Both the position numbers and the translations under genes were made by a program. 64,000 nucleotides of DNA, taken from contig DASW01000008.1 of the NCBI GenBank assembly GCA_002503985.1, positions 310,001 to 374,000 of the forward strand, in the 5' to 3' direction. The notes beneath the pieces are model-generated. The model was not told the DNA's origin. It did no database searches and saw nothing but the letters and a program-made list of their open reading frames with translations. Positions within the stretch are counted from its first letter, which is position 1; every line of letters starts with the position of its first letter. Source of the stretch: Thermoplasmata archaeon UBA61. Lineage in GTDB: Archaea; Thermoplasmatota; Thermoplasmata; Lutacidiplasmatales; UBA184. Of this stretch, positions 40,013-49,169 are shown in pieces.

Positions 40013-41500
40013 ATGGCGAAGGCGGCGGTCAAGGTCCCCGCTCCGCTTCGCGGGTTCGCCGGCGGGGCCTCCGAAGTCGTTCTCGAAGGTTCCACAGTCG
40101 GAGAGGTGGTCCGGGCACTCGCTCGGGCGAACCCCGCGCTCGAGCGCCACCTGTTCACCGCGGAAGGGCGGCTCCGTACCTCCGTCACGATCTACCTCAA
40201 CGACCAGGACATCCGCTTCCTCGGGCGAGAAGGGGCCCCCCTCAAGGATGGGGACATCGTCTCCATCGTGCCCGCCATCGCAGGGGGCGCGCCGGCCCCT
40301 CGCCGGAAAGCGCCGCATGGACGCCCTCGCCCGAACGCGAAGTCCTCGAGGGAGAGGGCGTTCTCTCGCGAGGAGCTGAGTCGGTACAGCCGTCACCTTT
40401 CGCTGCCCGAGATCGGCGTCGCGGGCCAGCGAAAGTTGCGGCGGGCGAAGGTCCTGCTCGTGGGCGCCGGGGGCCTCGGAGCCCCCGCAGCGTTGTATCT
40501 CGCGGCCGCCGGGGTCGGCGAGATCGGCCTCGTAGACTTCGATTCTGTCGAGCTCTCGAACCTCCAGCGCCAGGTGCTCTACACGACCTCGGACGTCGGC
40601 CGTCCGAAGATAGAGCGGGCGAAGGAGCGGGTCGAAGCTCTGAACCCGGGTACGCGAGTGGTCCCGTACCCCCAACGGCTGACGGCACAGAACGCCCTCG
40701 ACATCCTGCGACCGTACGATGTCATCGTGGACGGGTCCGATAACTTCCCGACCCGCTACCTCGTCAATGACGCGGCCGTCCTGCTCCGGAAACCGGACGT
40801 CTATGGGTCGGTCTTCCGCTTCGAGGGACAGCTGAGCGTCTTCGATGCGGAGCGCGGACCGTGCTATCGGTGCCTCTACCCCGAGCCTCCGCCGCCCGAG
40901 CTCGTCCCCTCGTGCGCGGAGGCGGGGGTGCTCGGCGTCCTGCCCGGCCTGATCGGCATCCTCCAGGCGACGGAGACGCTGAAGATCCTCCTCGGCCGCG
41001 GGACATCGATGGTCGGCCGCCTCCTCCTCTTCGACGCGCTCGGTCTCGAGTTCCGAGAGCTCAAAGTCCGGAAGAATCCCCGATGCGTGCTGTGCTCCCC
41101 GCGCGCATCCCAGAAAGGGCTCATCGATTACCCCGCTTTCTGCGGCGTCCCGGACCCGGCCGCGGGGCCCTCCGAAAGGGTGGTCCCCCAGGTCGAGCCG
41201 GAGGCGCTTCGTGCCGAGCTCCGCTCGCACGAGCCCCCGTTCGTGGTCGACGTGAGGGGCCGAGGGGAGTGGGAGATCGGCCACCTGCCCGCCGCTCACC
41301 TCATCCCGAAAGAGGAGCTCTCCGAACGCCTCGACGAGATCCCTCGCGGGGCCAAGCTCGTCCTCTACTGCCGGACCGGGGTCCGCTCGACCGCGGCCAC
41401 ACGCCTGCTGCTCGACCGTGGGTTCGAGAACGTCCGAGTGCTTCGCGGCGGGATCAATGCCTGGGCGGAGCGCGTCGACCGCTCACTGCCGCAGTACTGA
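40013..41500 (+). CDS. Fused ubiquitin-like, E1-like (MoeB/ThiF) and rhodanese protein
   Basis: The protein is 495 residues. Residues 1-92 form a MoaD/ThiS-type ubiquitin-like domain ending in IVPAIAGG. A basic Pro/Arg-rich linker (93-117) follows. Residues 118-375 are an E1-like adenylyltransferase with an ATP loop (VLLVGAGGLGAP, 148-159), DFDSVELSNLQRQ and DGSDNFPTR. Its zinc pairs are at 284/287 and 358/361, and Cys301 is in PSCAEAGVLG. Residues 385-490 are a rhodanese with the active-site loop CRTGVRS (Cys453). The chain thus joins a sulfur-carrier protein, its activating enzyme and a persulfide carrier. The Gly-Gly is internal, so the carrier must be cut free before thiocarboxylation can occur; the JAMM protease upstream is the obvious candidate. 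E1-rhodanese fusions are known, and the added N-terminal carrier is the unusual part. Confidence 0.9.
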   Translation: MAKAAVKVPAPLRGFAGGASEVVLEGSTVGEVVRALARANPALERHLFTAEGRLRTSVTIYLNDQDIRFLGREGAPLKDGDIVSIVPAIAGGAPAPRRKAPHGRPRPNAKSSRERAFSREELSRYSRHLSLPEIGVAGQRKLRRAKVLLVGAGGLGAPAALYLAAAGVGEIGLVDFDSVELSNLQRQVLYTTSDVGRPKIERAKERVEALNPGTRVVPYPQRLTAQNALDILRPYDVIVDGSDNFPTRYLVNDAAVLLRKPDVYGSVFRFEGQLSVFDAERGPCYRCLYPEPPPPELVPSCAEAGVLGVLPGLIGILQATETLKILLGRGTSMVGRLLLFDALGLEFRELKVRKNPRCVLCSPRASQKGLIDYPAFCGVPDPAAGPSERVVPQVEPEALRAELRSHEPPFVVDVRGRGEWEIGHLPAAHLIPKEELSERLDEIPRGAKLVLYCRTGVRSTAATRLLLDRGFENVRVLRGGINAWAERVDRSLPQY

Positions 41501-41523
41501 CTGCCGCCACGCGGGCGGTCGGC

Positions 41524-42066
41524 TCACTTCCCCGGTTCTGGGGCGGACCCCTGCGGGTCCCCGACGTCCACCGCGAGCCGCCCGGTGTAGGAACGGACCC
41601 GGCGCGAAAGCTCCCGCGCGAACTCCGGCATGTGGGCCGGGCTGATGTAGAGCGGCACGCCTTCGGCGGTCACGAGGATCCCGGCGGCCGGGTCGGTGTA
41701 GATTGCGTCAAAATGGCCGATGACGGGACTCCACATCCGACCTCGGTAACCCCACGAACCGATGAACCCGGTGGGGCCGAGGTCGCGAATGCTAGAGTAC
41801 TCGATCTGGCGGACCTGGTCGAGATGGATCCTTCGGCTTCCCAGGATGCGCCACGCCCTCAGATGGGTGTCACTGATCGAGTACGTGGTCGACAGGTACC
41901 GGATGAGGAAGAAGACGAAGAACAGGAGGATGACCTCGAAGGTCCACCCCTCGCGAAGTCCGGCGTTCGGCAGGACGATGAAGAGGAGGAGGATCAGGAA
42001 GACGTACACGCCGACCACGCTGTAGGAGAGCTTGCCCCGCTTGCGGTAGACTCCCTGGGAATCCAC
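41524..42066 (-). CDS. Membrane protein with PH-like domain
   Basis: The protein is 180 residues. Two hydrophobic segments (VVGVYVFLILLLFIVLP, EVILLFFVFFLIRYL) near the N-terminus form a hairpin. A soluble part then begins STTYSISDTHLRAWRILGSR. The IHLDQVRQIEY and GSWGYRGRMWSP pieces suggest a bacterial PH-like (bPH2) domain. Such proteins are common in membranes and of unknown role. It converges on the fused E1 gene. Confidence 0.6.
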   Translation of the reverse strand: MDSQGVYRKRGKLSYSVVGVYVFLILLLFIVLPNAGLREGWTFEVILLFFVFFLIRYLSTTYSISDTHLRAWRILGSRRIHLDQVRQIEYSSIRDLGPTGFIGSWGYRGRMWSPVIGHFDAIYTDPAAGILVTAEGVPLYISPAHMPEFARELSRRVRSYTGRLAVDVGDPQGSAPEPGK

Positions 42067-42118
42067 TCGGGGCAGCGAGGGCGGGGGATGGTTCTTCGAG
42101 CGGGACGGTGACGGCTCG

Positions 42119-43897
42119 TCAGGCGGCGGCTTCGTAGTAGTACTCCCCCTTCGCCCGTTGTTCCCGGTCGAGGACGGAACCCTCCCGGTTGATACGGGGT
42201 CTTAGCGTCTCCGCGTCGCGGCGGAATGTGATGTCAACCGTCCGAAGCAGGCGGTTCATCCCCTCGCGCATCGGGAACGGCCCGTCGCCACGGCCCTGCG
42301 AGCCATCGGAAGTCTCCAAACGGAAGGTCATCAACGCGTCGCAGGCGAGGTCGAGGAAGTAGACGTCGTGGTCGACCACGAGGGCGCTCACGGCCTGCCG
42401 CTCGACCTGCCGCCGAAGGAGCCGGGCCATCGACATCCTCTCGTCGGCGTCTAGGTACGCGGACGGCTCGTCCAGGAGATAGAGCGTCGCAGGTCGGGCG
42501 AGCGCGAGAGCGACCGCGGCCCGCTGGAGCTCCCCTCCTGAAAGGTCGGTCAGCGCCACATCGAGCACCTCGTCCAGGTGGAGGCCGGGGACGAGCTCGC
42601 GCTCGAACAGCTTACCGTCGAACGTCGGGTCGCCCACGAGCGCGTTCGAGCGTTCCCGGAGGCTCGCCGGTTGCGAGGCCTTGAGGTACTGGGGCTTGTA
42701 ACTCACGGTCACCCCCTTCGGAGGGGTGCCGCTCGTGGGAGTTTCCACGCCCGCTAGCATCCGCACGAACGTCGTCTTCCCGGTCGCGTTGGGGCCGACG
42801 ACCCCGACGGTCTCCCCCTTCGCGAGGGCCCCTGCCCCCACCGAGAGCCGGAACTTGGAGAACTCCTTCTCGAGCGCGGGGAACTCGACCAGGAGGTTCT
42901 GGCGCACCGTCGGCTTCGGCGGGTGCGCGACGAAGCGCACCGGCTCCGTTCGGAACCGGACGTTCTCGTCCTTCAGGTAACCGGTGAGGTAGGTGTTGAT
43001 CGCCGACCGCATGGGGATCGGGTGGCTGATCACCCCGAAGGCGGCGGACTCTCCGTAGATGAGGTGGGCCTGGTCGGCGAGGTAGTCGAGGAGGCCGAGG
43101 TCGTGCTCCACCACGATGACGCTCTTCGTCTCCCCGAGCCGACGGAGGAGCCGGGCGACCTCGAGGCGGTGGACGATGTCGAGATAGCTCGACGGTTCGT
43201 CGATCAGATAGAAATCGGCGTCCGTCGCGAGCGTCCGGGCGATGGCGGCGAGCTGGAGCTCCCCTCCCGAGAGCTCTCCCAGACGTCGGTCCCCGCGGCC
43301 GCCGAGCCCGACCTCCTCGAGGATCGCGGCCGGCCGCCCTCCGGCCTGGGCGACGAACTCGAGGGCGGTCAACGACTCGTCCATGAGCCGGTCGACGTAC
43401 TGCGGCTTGACGACGCTGCGAAGCTCGCCCTTCGCGACGCGCTCGAAGTGCGCGTGGAGCGAGGTCCCCCGGTAGTGGGAGAGGACGTGCGACCAATCCC
43501 CGGGATGCGCGTAGTCCCCGAGGTTCGGGACGTCGTCGCCCGCGAGGAGTCGGAGCGCCGTGGTCTTGCCCGTCCCGTTCGGACCCAAGAGGCCGGTGAT
43601 CCCCCGGACCGGGGGCATGGGCAGTCGGTACAGGCGGAACCCGTTGTAGCCGTACCGGTGGACGATCTCCGACTCCTTCGCCTCGGGCGTGTTCAGGATC
43701 TTGATCGCATCAAAGGGACACTTGTGAACGCAGATGCCGCACCCGATGCAGAGGCTCTCGGAGATGACCGGCTTCGAGTCGGGCCCTTCGATGATGCACT
43801 CCTGGCCCATCCGGACCGGAGGGCAGTAGGCCTGGCACTCCCACTGGCATTCCTTCGGGTGGCACCGGTCCCTCAGAAGGATCGCGATCCGAGTCAT
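42119..43897 (-). CDS. ABCE1/Rli1 ribosome recycling ATPase
   Basis: The protein is 592 residues. The N-terminal Fe-S domain has its eight cysteines in CHPKECQWECQAYC and CIGCGICVHKCPFDA. Two nucleotide-binding domains follow. Their Walker A boxes are GLLGPNGTGKTTALRLLAG and VGPNATGKTTFVRMLAG, and their signatures LSGGELQLAAIA and LSGGELQRAAVA. It splits post-termination ribosomes. As a [4Fe-4S] protein it depends on the SUF system encoded nearby. An ABC-transporter ATPase gene starts upstream with a 10-base gap to this gene. Confidence 0.95.
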   Translation of the reverse strand: MTRIAILLRDRCHPKECQWECQAYCPPVRMGQECIIEGPDSKPVISESLCIGCGICVHKCPFDAIKILNTPEAKESEIVHRYGYNGFRLYRLPMPPVRGITGLLGPNGTGKTTALRLLAGDDVPNLGDYAHPGDWSHVLSHYRGTSLHAHFERVAKGELRSVVKPQYVDRLMDESLTALEFVAQAGGRPAAILEEVGLGGRGDRRLGELSGGELQLAAIARTLATDADFYLIDEPSSYLDIVHRLEVARLLRRLGETKSVIVVEHDLGLLDYLADQAHLIYGESAAFGVISHPIPMRSAINTYLTGYLKDENVRFRTEPVRFVAHPPKPTVRQNLLVEFPALEKEFSKFRLSVGAGALAKGETVGVVGPNATGKTTFVRMLAGVETPTSGTPPKGVTVSYKPQYLKASQPASLRERSNALVGDPTFDGKLFERELVPGLHLDEVLDVALTDLSGGELQRAAVALALARPATLYLLDEPSAYLDADERMSMARLLRRQVERQAVSALVVDHDVYFLDLACDALMTFRLETSDGSQGRGDGPFPMREGMNRLLRTVDITFRRDAETLRPRINREGSVLDREQRAKGEYYYEAAA

Positions 43898-43907
43898 GGA
43901 TGACCCC

Positions 43908-44612
43908 CTAGGCCTCCCGAACGTCCTCGACGACCGCGCCGTCCCGCATCGTAAGGTGGCGTCGGGCCCGACGCGCCACGTCCGGGTTGTGGGTCACGAC
44001 CACCAGAGAGGCGTTCCGGTCCTGACGGACCCGCTCGAGGAGCGAGAGGATCGCCTGCGTGTTCCCCGAGTCGAGCTCGCCGGTCGGCTCGTCCGCGAGC
44101 AGGAGACCGGGTCGGTTGGCGAGCGCGCGCGCGACGGCGACCCGCTGCTCCTCGCCTCCCGACAGCTGGTGGGGGAACGCCCGTTCCCGCCCCTGAAGGC
44201 CGACCTCCTCGAGGAGCTGGGACGCGCGGCGTGTCCGCTCGCCGCGGGGCACGCGCAGCGCGCGCATCGGTAGCTCGACGTTCTCTCGTGCGGTCAAGGT
44301 CGGCAGGAGGTAGAACCGCTGAAAGATGAACCCAACCCCCTCGAGGCGGAGGCGGGCCCGGGCCCGGTCGGACTTCTGGCCGACCGACTCGCTGTCCCAA
44401 CGGACCTCGCCCGACGTCGGGCTGTCGAGGAGCCCCAGCAGGTTGAGGAGCGTTGTCTTACCGCAGCCGCTCGGCCCGGCGACCGAGACGAACTCCCCCG
44501 GGGGAATCGTCAGGTCGACGCCCCGCAGCGCCCGGACCTCCTCCGGACCGCCCGCCCCGTAGGTGCGGACGACCTGGGACAGCTCGATGGAGGGGACGCT
44601 CTTCTCGCTCAC
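43908..44612 (-). CDS. ABC exporter ATPase (MacB/LolD type)
   Basis: The protein is 234 residues from a GTG at 44612. Walker A is AGPSGCGKTTLLNLLG, the signature HQLSGGEEQRVAVARAL, and Walker B LLADEPTGELDS. The N-terminus (SIELSQVVRTYGAGG) is typical of ATPases that pair with FtsX-like permeases. Its start overlaps the stop of the preceding permease gene by 4 bases, so translation is likely coupled. Substrates of such systems are lipids, lipoproteins or peptides; none can be named here. Confidence 0.9.
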   Translation of the reverse strand: MSEKSVPSIELSQVVRTYGAGGPEEVRALRGVDLTIPPGEFVSVAGPSGCGKTTLLNLLGLLDSPTSGEVRWDSESVGQKSDRARARLRLEGVGFIFQRFYLLPTLTARENVELPMRALRVPRGERTRRASQLLEEVGLQGRERAFPHQLSGGEEQRVAVARALANRPGLLLADEPTGELDSGNTQAILSLLERVRQDRNASLVVVTHNPDVARRARRHLTMRDGAVVEDVREA

Positions 44613-45850
44613 CGCAACGCCTCCGATATCGGCATCCGGAGCGCCGTTCGGGTCGCGACAGCGCCCGCGAGCAACGAGAGGCCCACGACCCCCGCGACCA
44701 GCTCGCCCAGGATCACGGGGTCGAAAACGGCGAGCTGCGCCGCCTCCTGGACGGCCGAGCTGGTCCAGGCCGCGAGCGCCTCGACGATCAGGTACCCTCC
44801 GATGACGCCGGCGGCCGCCCCCATGAGGGCGAGGGTCGCACCGTTCCACACGATCTCACCGGCGATCGACCGGCCCGAGATGCCGAGCGCGCGGCGGATC
44901 CCGATCGACCGTCGGTCTGCCTCCACACGACGCAGTAGGACGAGGGCGAGGAAAAGCAGGCCCACCGACAGGCCGACCGAAGAGAGCGCCAGGTAGAACC
45001 CCGTCAAGACCCCGCTCGCCGACTGGAGTTGCTGGGCCTCTTGCGTCAGCGAGCTGACCCCGTAGTAGGGGAAGAGCGCCTGCACCTCGTTCCGAAGGTC
45101 GTTGAGCGCGCTGGGGTTCGTGGCGATCGAACCGGTCGCGGCGACCTCGATCGTATCGACCGCGTCGGGCGCCACGGCGGACCCCCCCGCGTACCCCGTC
45201 ATGGCCTGCAGGTCCGAGAGGGGAACGAGCACCGCGAACGCCCCGGTAGGTCCGAGGACCGTGGGGGGGACGCCGAACGTCCCCGTGACGTTGTAGGTCG
45301 TTCCGAGGCTGCGGTTCGCGACCGGGCTCAGGACAAGCTGCTGGCCGACCGAAACACTGTGCGCCGCGGCGTAGGGAGTCGACACCAGCACGTCGTACGT
45401 CGCCGAGCCGGAGTAGGTTCCGTGCGCGAAGTGGACGTCGTCGGTGGGGTCTCCCAGCGGGAGGGGGGACGGGAAGAGCCCGGATTCGGTCGGCCCCAGC
45501 GTCGGGTAGAACTGGTCCGGGATCACCCCTTCGGCGAGGACCGGGGTCCCCCCGGAGTGGGTGAAGGCGTCGATCGTCACGCTGAGCACCGGGGACGCCG
45601 CCGTCACGCCGGGGATCGAGAGGATCTGGTCTGTGTAGTTGTGGGAGTGCGTGATCCCGTGGAGCCCGGCCGCGCTGACCACGATCTGGTAGCCCGCGTT
45701 CTGGAGGTTCGCGAGCTCGTGGGCGGAGACCCCGCCGCCCACGCTCACGAGGACCACCGGCAATGCCACGGCGGTGGCGATCGCCGCGACCGCGAGCACG
45801 AGCTGGAGCCGCGAGTGTCGTAGGGAGCGTCCCCGACCCCAGCCCATCAT
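44609..45850 (-). CDS. FtsX/MacB-like permease
   Basis: The protein is 413 residues. One N-terminal helix (LQLVLAVAAIATAVALPVV) precedes a large extracellular domain (about residues 40-270, HELANLQNAGYQIVVSA). Three C-terminal helices follow (SVGLSVGLLFLALVLL, ATLALMGAAAGVIGGYL, ELVAGVVGLSLLAGAVA). This is the FtsX/MacB layout. The RRALGISGRSIAGEIV loop contacts the ATPase. Its start overlaps the end of the next permease gene, so the two permeases and the ATPase form one exporter. Confidence 0.85.
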   Translation of the reverse strand: MMGWGRGRSLRHSRLQLVLAVAAIATAVALPVVLVSVGGGVSAHELANLQNAGYQIVVSAAGLHGITHSHNYTDQILSIPGVTAASPVLSVTIDAFTHSGGTPVLAEGVIPDQFYPTLGPTESGLFPSPLPLGDPTDDVHFAHGTYSGSATYDVLVSTPYAAAHSVSVGQQLVLSPVANRSLGTTYNVTGTFGVPPTVLGPTGAFAVLVPLSDLQAMTGYAGGSAVAPDAVDTIEVAATGSIATNPSALNDLRNEVQALFPYYGVSSLTQEAQQLQSASGVLTGFYLALSSVGLSVGLLFLALVLLRRVEADRRSIGIRRALGISGRSIAGEIVWNGATLALMGAAAGVIGGYLIVEALAAWTSSAVQEAAQLAVFDPVILGELVAGVVGLSLLAGAVATRTALRMPISEALR

Positions 45851-47142
45851 GGGGCTCGGAGCTCCTCCGCGACGGGAAGCTGCATCGCCCGGGCCGCGGG
45901 TGCGACCGCGGCAACGAGCCCGACCGCGAGAACGAGAAGGAGGCCGTCGAGCAGGATCCCCCCGTTGAACGAGACGAACGAGAACCCGGCCGGCAACCCC
46001 GCGAGGAGGCGGGTTAGGTAGAGGTTGAGACCGTAGGCGGTGGCGTACGCGATCGGAAGGCCGATCGCGAGCCCGAAGAAGGAGAGCAGGAGGGCTTCCT
46101 CCACGACCATCGACCCGACCGAAGGTCGGGAGTGTCCGATGGCCCTCAGGAGAGCGAGCTCGCGCGACCGGTCATCGACCGACATCTGGAGCACCGTCGT
46201 GGCGAAGAGGGCCGCCACGACGACCCCGATGACGCCGATGAGCTCACCGAAGGTCCGGTAAAGGTTCACGACGTGCTGGATCGCCCCGAGGATGTTCGCG
46301 AGCGTGAAGACGGTCAGCTGCGGGAAGGCCGCCTCCAGCTGGCTCTGGTCGGAGTCGACGGCCGTGGGGTCGGTCAGATGGATGAGGACCAGGGACGCGT
46401 AGTCGGTCGTCGCGGTCGCGCTCTTGAGGATCTGTTGGAGCTCGGAGAGATAGACGAACCCGAGCAGGGCCGAGGGGATGAGCCAGAACGGGCCCGAGAT
46501 GCCGACGACCCGGAACGCGGTCGCGTTCGCATACCAACCCTCGAGCGCGGATTCGGAGGGGGGTTGCGCCGCTCCCAGCCACACGAGGTCGCCGACCCCC
46601 ACGTGGAGCACCGTCGCGAGCCCCTGGTCGAGGACGATCTCGTGCGTTTCCGGGCCGTTGTACAGACCCCCGCCGTAGTGAGGGTCGCCCGGCGCTGTGA
46701 ACCCGGTCCCGTTGTACAGGTCCGGGGTCTGGATGCCGGAGTTGTCCGAAGGGATCCAGCCCACCGTGCCGGAGTCGGTCGGCGACCAGCCGCCCGGCAC
46801 CGAGCTTGAGTTCGCCGCGGACCAGAGCGAGGCGTTCCCGAAGACGAGGTCACTGACGAGCCAGGGGCTTGCGGTGGCCACGTTCGGGTCCACCGAAGGG
46901 ATCCGACTGGCGAGAGCGTGAGCTCCCTGTATCGGCGGGAACTCTCCCGAAAGGATCGTCGTGTTGTCGCTGGCCGCGACCAGGTCGACCCCGCTTTCGC
47001 TCGCGAGCGTGGTGGCGCTCGTCTGGACCCCCGCCGACAGGGCGAGCAGCAGCACGACCAGTCCGACAGCGAGCCCGATGCCGAGCGAGGTCATGGCGGA
47101 GCGGCCCGGCCGCCGTCGGACGGCGTCCAGCGCGTAGCGCAC
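45847..47142 (-). CDS. FtsX/MacB-like permease
   Basis: The protein is 431 residues, with the same design as its neighbour: an N-terminal helix (AVGLVVLLLALSAGVQ), an extracellular domain from about residue 40 to 285, then three helices (FGELIGVIGVVVAALFATT, ALLLSFFGLAIGLPIAYAT, LLDGLLLVLAVGLVAAV). LLRAIGHSRPSVGSMV is the ATPase-facing loop. The two permeases are diverged duplicates that probably make a heterodimer. This is the first gene of the exporter operon; mptA lies 18 bases upstream of it on the same strand. Confidence 0.85.
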   Translation of the reverse strand: MRYALDAVRRRPGRSAMTSLGIGLAVGLVVLLLALSAGVQTSATTLASESGVDLVAASDNTTILSGEFPPIQGAHALASRIPSVDPNVATASPWLVSDLVFGNASLWSAANSSSVPGGWSPTDSGTVGWIPSDNSGIQTPDLYNGTGFTAPGDPHYGGGLYNGPETHEIVLDQGLATVLHVGVGDLVWLGAAQPPSESALEGWYANATAFRVVGISGPFWLIPSALLGFVYLSELQQILKSATATTDYASLVLIHLTDPTAVDSDQSQLEAAFPQLTVFTLANILGAIQHVVNLYRTFGELIGVIGVVVAALFATTVLQMSVDDRSRELALLRAIGHSRPSVGSMVVEEALLLSFFGLAIGLPIAYATAYGLNLYLTRLLAGLPAGFSFVSFNGGILLDGLLLVLAVGLVAAVAPAARAMQLPVAEELRAP

Positions 47143-47160
47143 GGTCGCCTCCGGGCCCCC

Positions 47161-48069
47161 TTACCGACCGTCCGAATGACGGAGCTCGCCGAGACTGACC
47201 TGATGGGAGGCCTCGACGTTGTACTTGTGGATCGACTCCTCGCTCACGGTGCTCGCGCGGACCTGCGTGGCGTCGGGAAGTGTGGGGAACCGGCTCGGCA
47301 GGCTCGCGAGCAGGTCCCGGAGGACGTCCTCCACGAACTTCGGATGGCGGTGGGCGTCGAGGACGACCTGAGCTTCGTCCCCTCGTTTCAGGATTGCGTA
47401 CGTCGGGCTCGACTGGGCGGCCTCGATGGCGGCGACCAGCTCGTCCGCCTCGACTTCGGTCGCGTCCGGGAGTTCGAACACGACGCGGGTTCGATTGCGC
47501 TGGTTGTGCGTGATCATCGGTAGGTCCTTGAGCGCCGGGTCCGCGAGGAGGGGGAACTCCTCCGTGAGGCGCCCCCGGCAGGTCTCCATCGCGCAGGGAC
47601 ACGCCGTCATGCCGACCGCCTCCGCTCCGACGGCGCGTGCCAGCGTCACGGAACCGTCCGCCCCGCGGGTGGCCCTCGCATCCGCGATGAGCATGTAGTC
47701 TTCGAAGCTCCGCTTCTCCTCGGAAATCCCTTTCCTCAGGAAGTACTCGGCCGACGCCTCCACGGAGGCTTCGGTCGCGTACGGGTGGCGGACCAGCAGC
47801 TCCCGGGCGATCGCGGAGCAGGCGGATTCCAAGCTCCCGACCGGTCGGGTGACCGTCTCGTCCACGACCTCGGCGAGGATCTCGGCGTTCCGGGAGAGGT
47901 CGGACCCCTTTCGCTCCGAGGGGAGGTCGACGGCCACATGGAACTCCACGGCCAGTGTGTGGGTCCCTTCCCGTCGTTCCACGGTCAGCGGCTTCCGGAT
48001 TCTCGAAATGCCGACCGAGCGGAGGCGCAGGCGGCCTCGGTCGGGAGACATCGCGTGGATGTCGCGCAT
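47161..48069 (-). CDS. mptA: GTP cyclohydrolase MptA/FolE2 type
   Basis: The protein is 302 residues. It has RSVGISRIRKPLTV, VDLPSERKGSDLSRNAE, VGMTACPCAMETC and PMITHNQRNRTRVVFE, which are blocks of the FolE2/MptA family (COG1469). The metal-binding Cys is in ACPCA. MptA makes the cyclic phosphate intermediate of methanopterin-type or pterin cofactors in archaea. The start is uncertain (48069 or the ATG at 48051). It is followed by the exporter genes on the same strand, with no obvious functional link. Confidence 0.9.
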   Translation of the reverse strand: MRDIHAMSPDRGRLRLRSVGISRIRKPLTVERREGTHTLAVEFHVAVDLPSERKGSDLSRNAEILAEVVDETVTRPVGSLESACSAIARELLVRHPYATEASVEASAEYFLRKGISEEKRSFEDYMLIADARATRGADGSVTLARAVGAEAVGMTACPCAMETCRGRLTEEFPLLADPALKDLPMITHNQRNRTRVVFELPDATEVEADELVAAIEAAQSSPTYAILKRGDEAQVVLDAHRHPKFVEDVLRDLLASLPSRFPTLPDATQVRASTVSEESIHKYNVEASHQVSLGELRHSDGR

Positions 48070-48172
48070 CGGCGACCCACCGGGGCGGCGCTTAAGTGAG
48101 TTGCCGGGGAGTCACCCTAGGGTTACTCGGGGCTCGCGCACCCTTATAGGCCCCCGGCCGGTGGAAGAGAGG

Positions 48173-48550
48173 ATGACCGACCCCGCCCCGCCTCCCGCGC
48201 CCGGCTCGACCCCGCCCGCGAACTTCGCCCCCGCGACCGAGGGGCCGTACGCGCAACGGGAGCAGTTGATCACCGAGAACCTGAAGCAGATCTTCGACCC
48301 CGAGATCCCGATGAACATCGTCGACCTCGGACTCATCTACGGATTCGAGTGGACCAACGACGCGGTGAAGCTCAAGATGACCCTGACCGCGGTCGGCTGC
48401 CCGGTGGCCGGCATCCTTGCGGAAGAGGTCAAGATGGCCATCGAGAAGGTCCCGAACGTCAAGGCCGCGACGGTCGAGCTGATCTGGGACCCCCCCTGGA
48501 GCCCGGAGCGGATGAGCGATTTCGCCAAGCGCCAGTTCGGATACGTCTAG
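48173..48550 (+). CDS. MIP18/SufT-like (DUF59) Fe-S protein
   Basis: The protein is 125 residues from the ATG at 48173, with a TATA (CTTATAG, 48143-48149) centred 26 bases upstream. It has ENLKQIFDPEIPMNIVDLGL and TLTAVGCPVAGILAEEVK, then the terminal DPPWSPERMSDFAKRQFGY. This is the MIP18/PaaD fold used to deliver Fe-S clusters. The Cys in GCPVAG is the conserved one. The N-terminal 27 residues are a Pro/Ala-rich extension. It is the likely carrier for the SUF machinery encoded upstream. Confidence 0.9.
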   Translation: MTDPAPPPAPGSTPPANFAPATEGPYAQREQLITENLKQIFDPEIPMNIVDLGLIYGFEWTNDAVKLKMTLTAVGCPVAGILAEEVKMAIEKVPNVKAATVELIWDPPWSPERMSDFAKRQFGYV

Positions 48551-48577
48551 GGACGCCCGCGTGCCGACCGGTCGGCC

Positions 48578-49150
48578 ATGTCCTCTCTTCCCGGAATAAC
48601 GGTGCGACCCGTCCGTTGGGGCGACTTCGATGACCTCCGGGAGATGTACTTTCGATTGTACGACGAGCGCGCCGCGGGCGAGCCCATCGGGATCACCTTG
48701 TTCGCCGACCGCCCCTCCCTCGCCGACGAGGTGAGCTGGTTCGAGGGTCACTATCGGAGTGCGCTGGCCGGGGACGAGATCTTCCGGGTCGCGGAGCTCG
48801 ATGGCCACGCGGTGGGCAGCTGCACGATCGGCCGGTTCGGCCCGGGTGGGACGTCCGAGATGTCCCATGTCGGCGAACTCGGGATCCTCGTCGGCCAGGC
48901 GCACCGTGGGAAGGGGGTCGGAACGGCTCTCCTCGAGCGGTGTCTCTGCGAGGCTCGCTCGAAGTTCGAGCTCGTCTACCTGACGGTGTTCTCGGTGAAC
49001 ACGACCGCCCAACAGCTCTATCGTCGGTTCGGGTTCACCGTGTGCGGTCATCTCCCGCGGGTCATCAAGCGGGGAGACCGGTACTTTGACGAGGAGCGAA
49101 TGGTCCTCGACTTCTCGGTCGTCCCCGTTGGGACCGGGTCGAAACATTAA
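48578..49150 (+). CDS. GNAT N-acetyltransferase
   Basis: The protein is 190 residues. It starts ITVRPVRWGDFDDLREMYF and has the acetyl-CoA loop ELGILVGQAHRGKGVGTALL (the R-G-x-G-x-G/A motif). TVFSVNTTAQQLYRRFGFTV ends the GNAT fold. The substrate is unknown. A second, closely related gene follows after 19 bases, a tandem duplication. Confidence 0.88.
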   Translation: MSSLPGITVRPVRWGDFDDLREMYFRLYDERAAGEPIGITLFADRPSLADEVSWFEGHYRSALAGDEIFRVAELDGHAVGSCTIGRFGPGGTSEMSHVGELGILVGQAHRGKGVGTALLERCLCEARSKFELVYLTVFSVNTTAQQLYRRFGFTVCGHLPRVIKRGDRYFDEERMVLDFSVVPVGTGSKH

Positions 49151-49169
49151 GGAAGCGCGCCCGTAGGGA

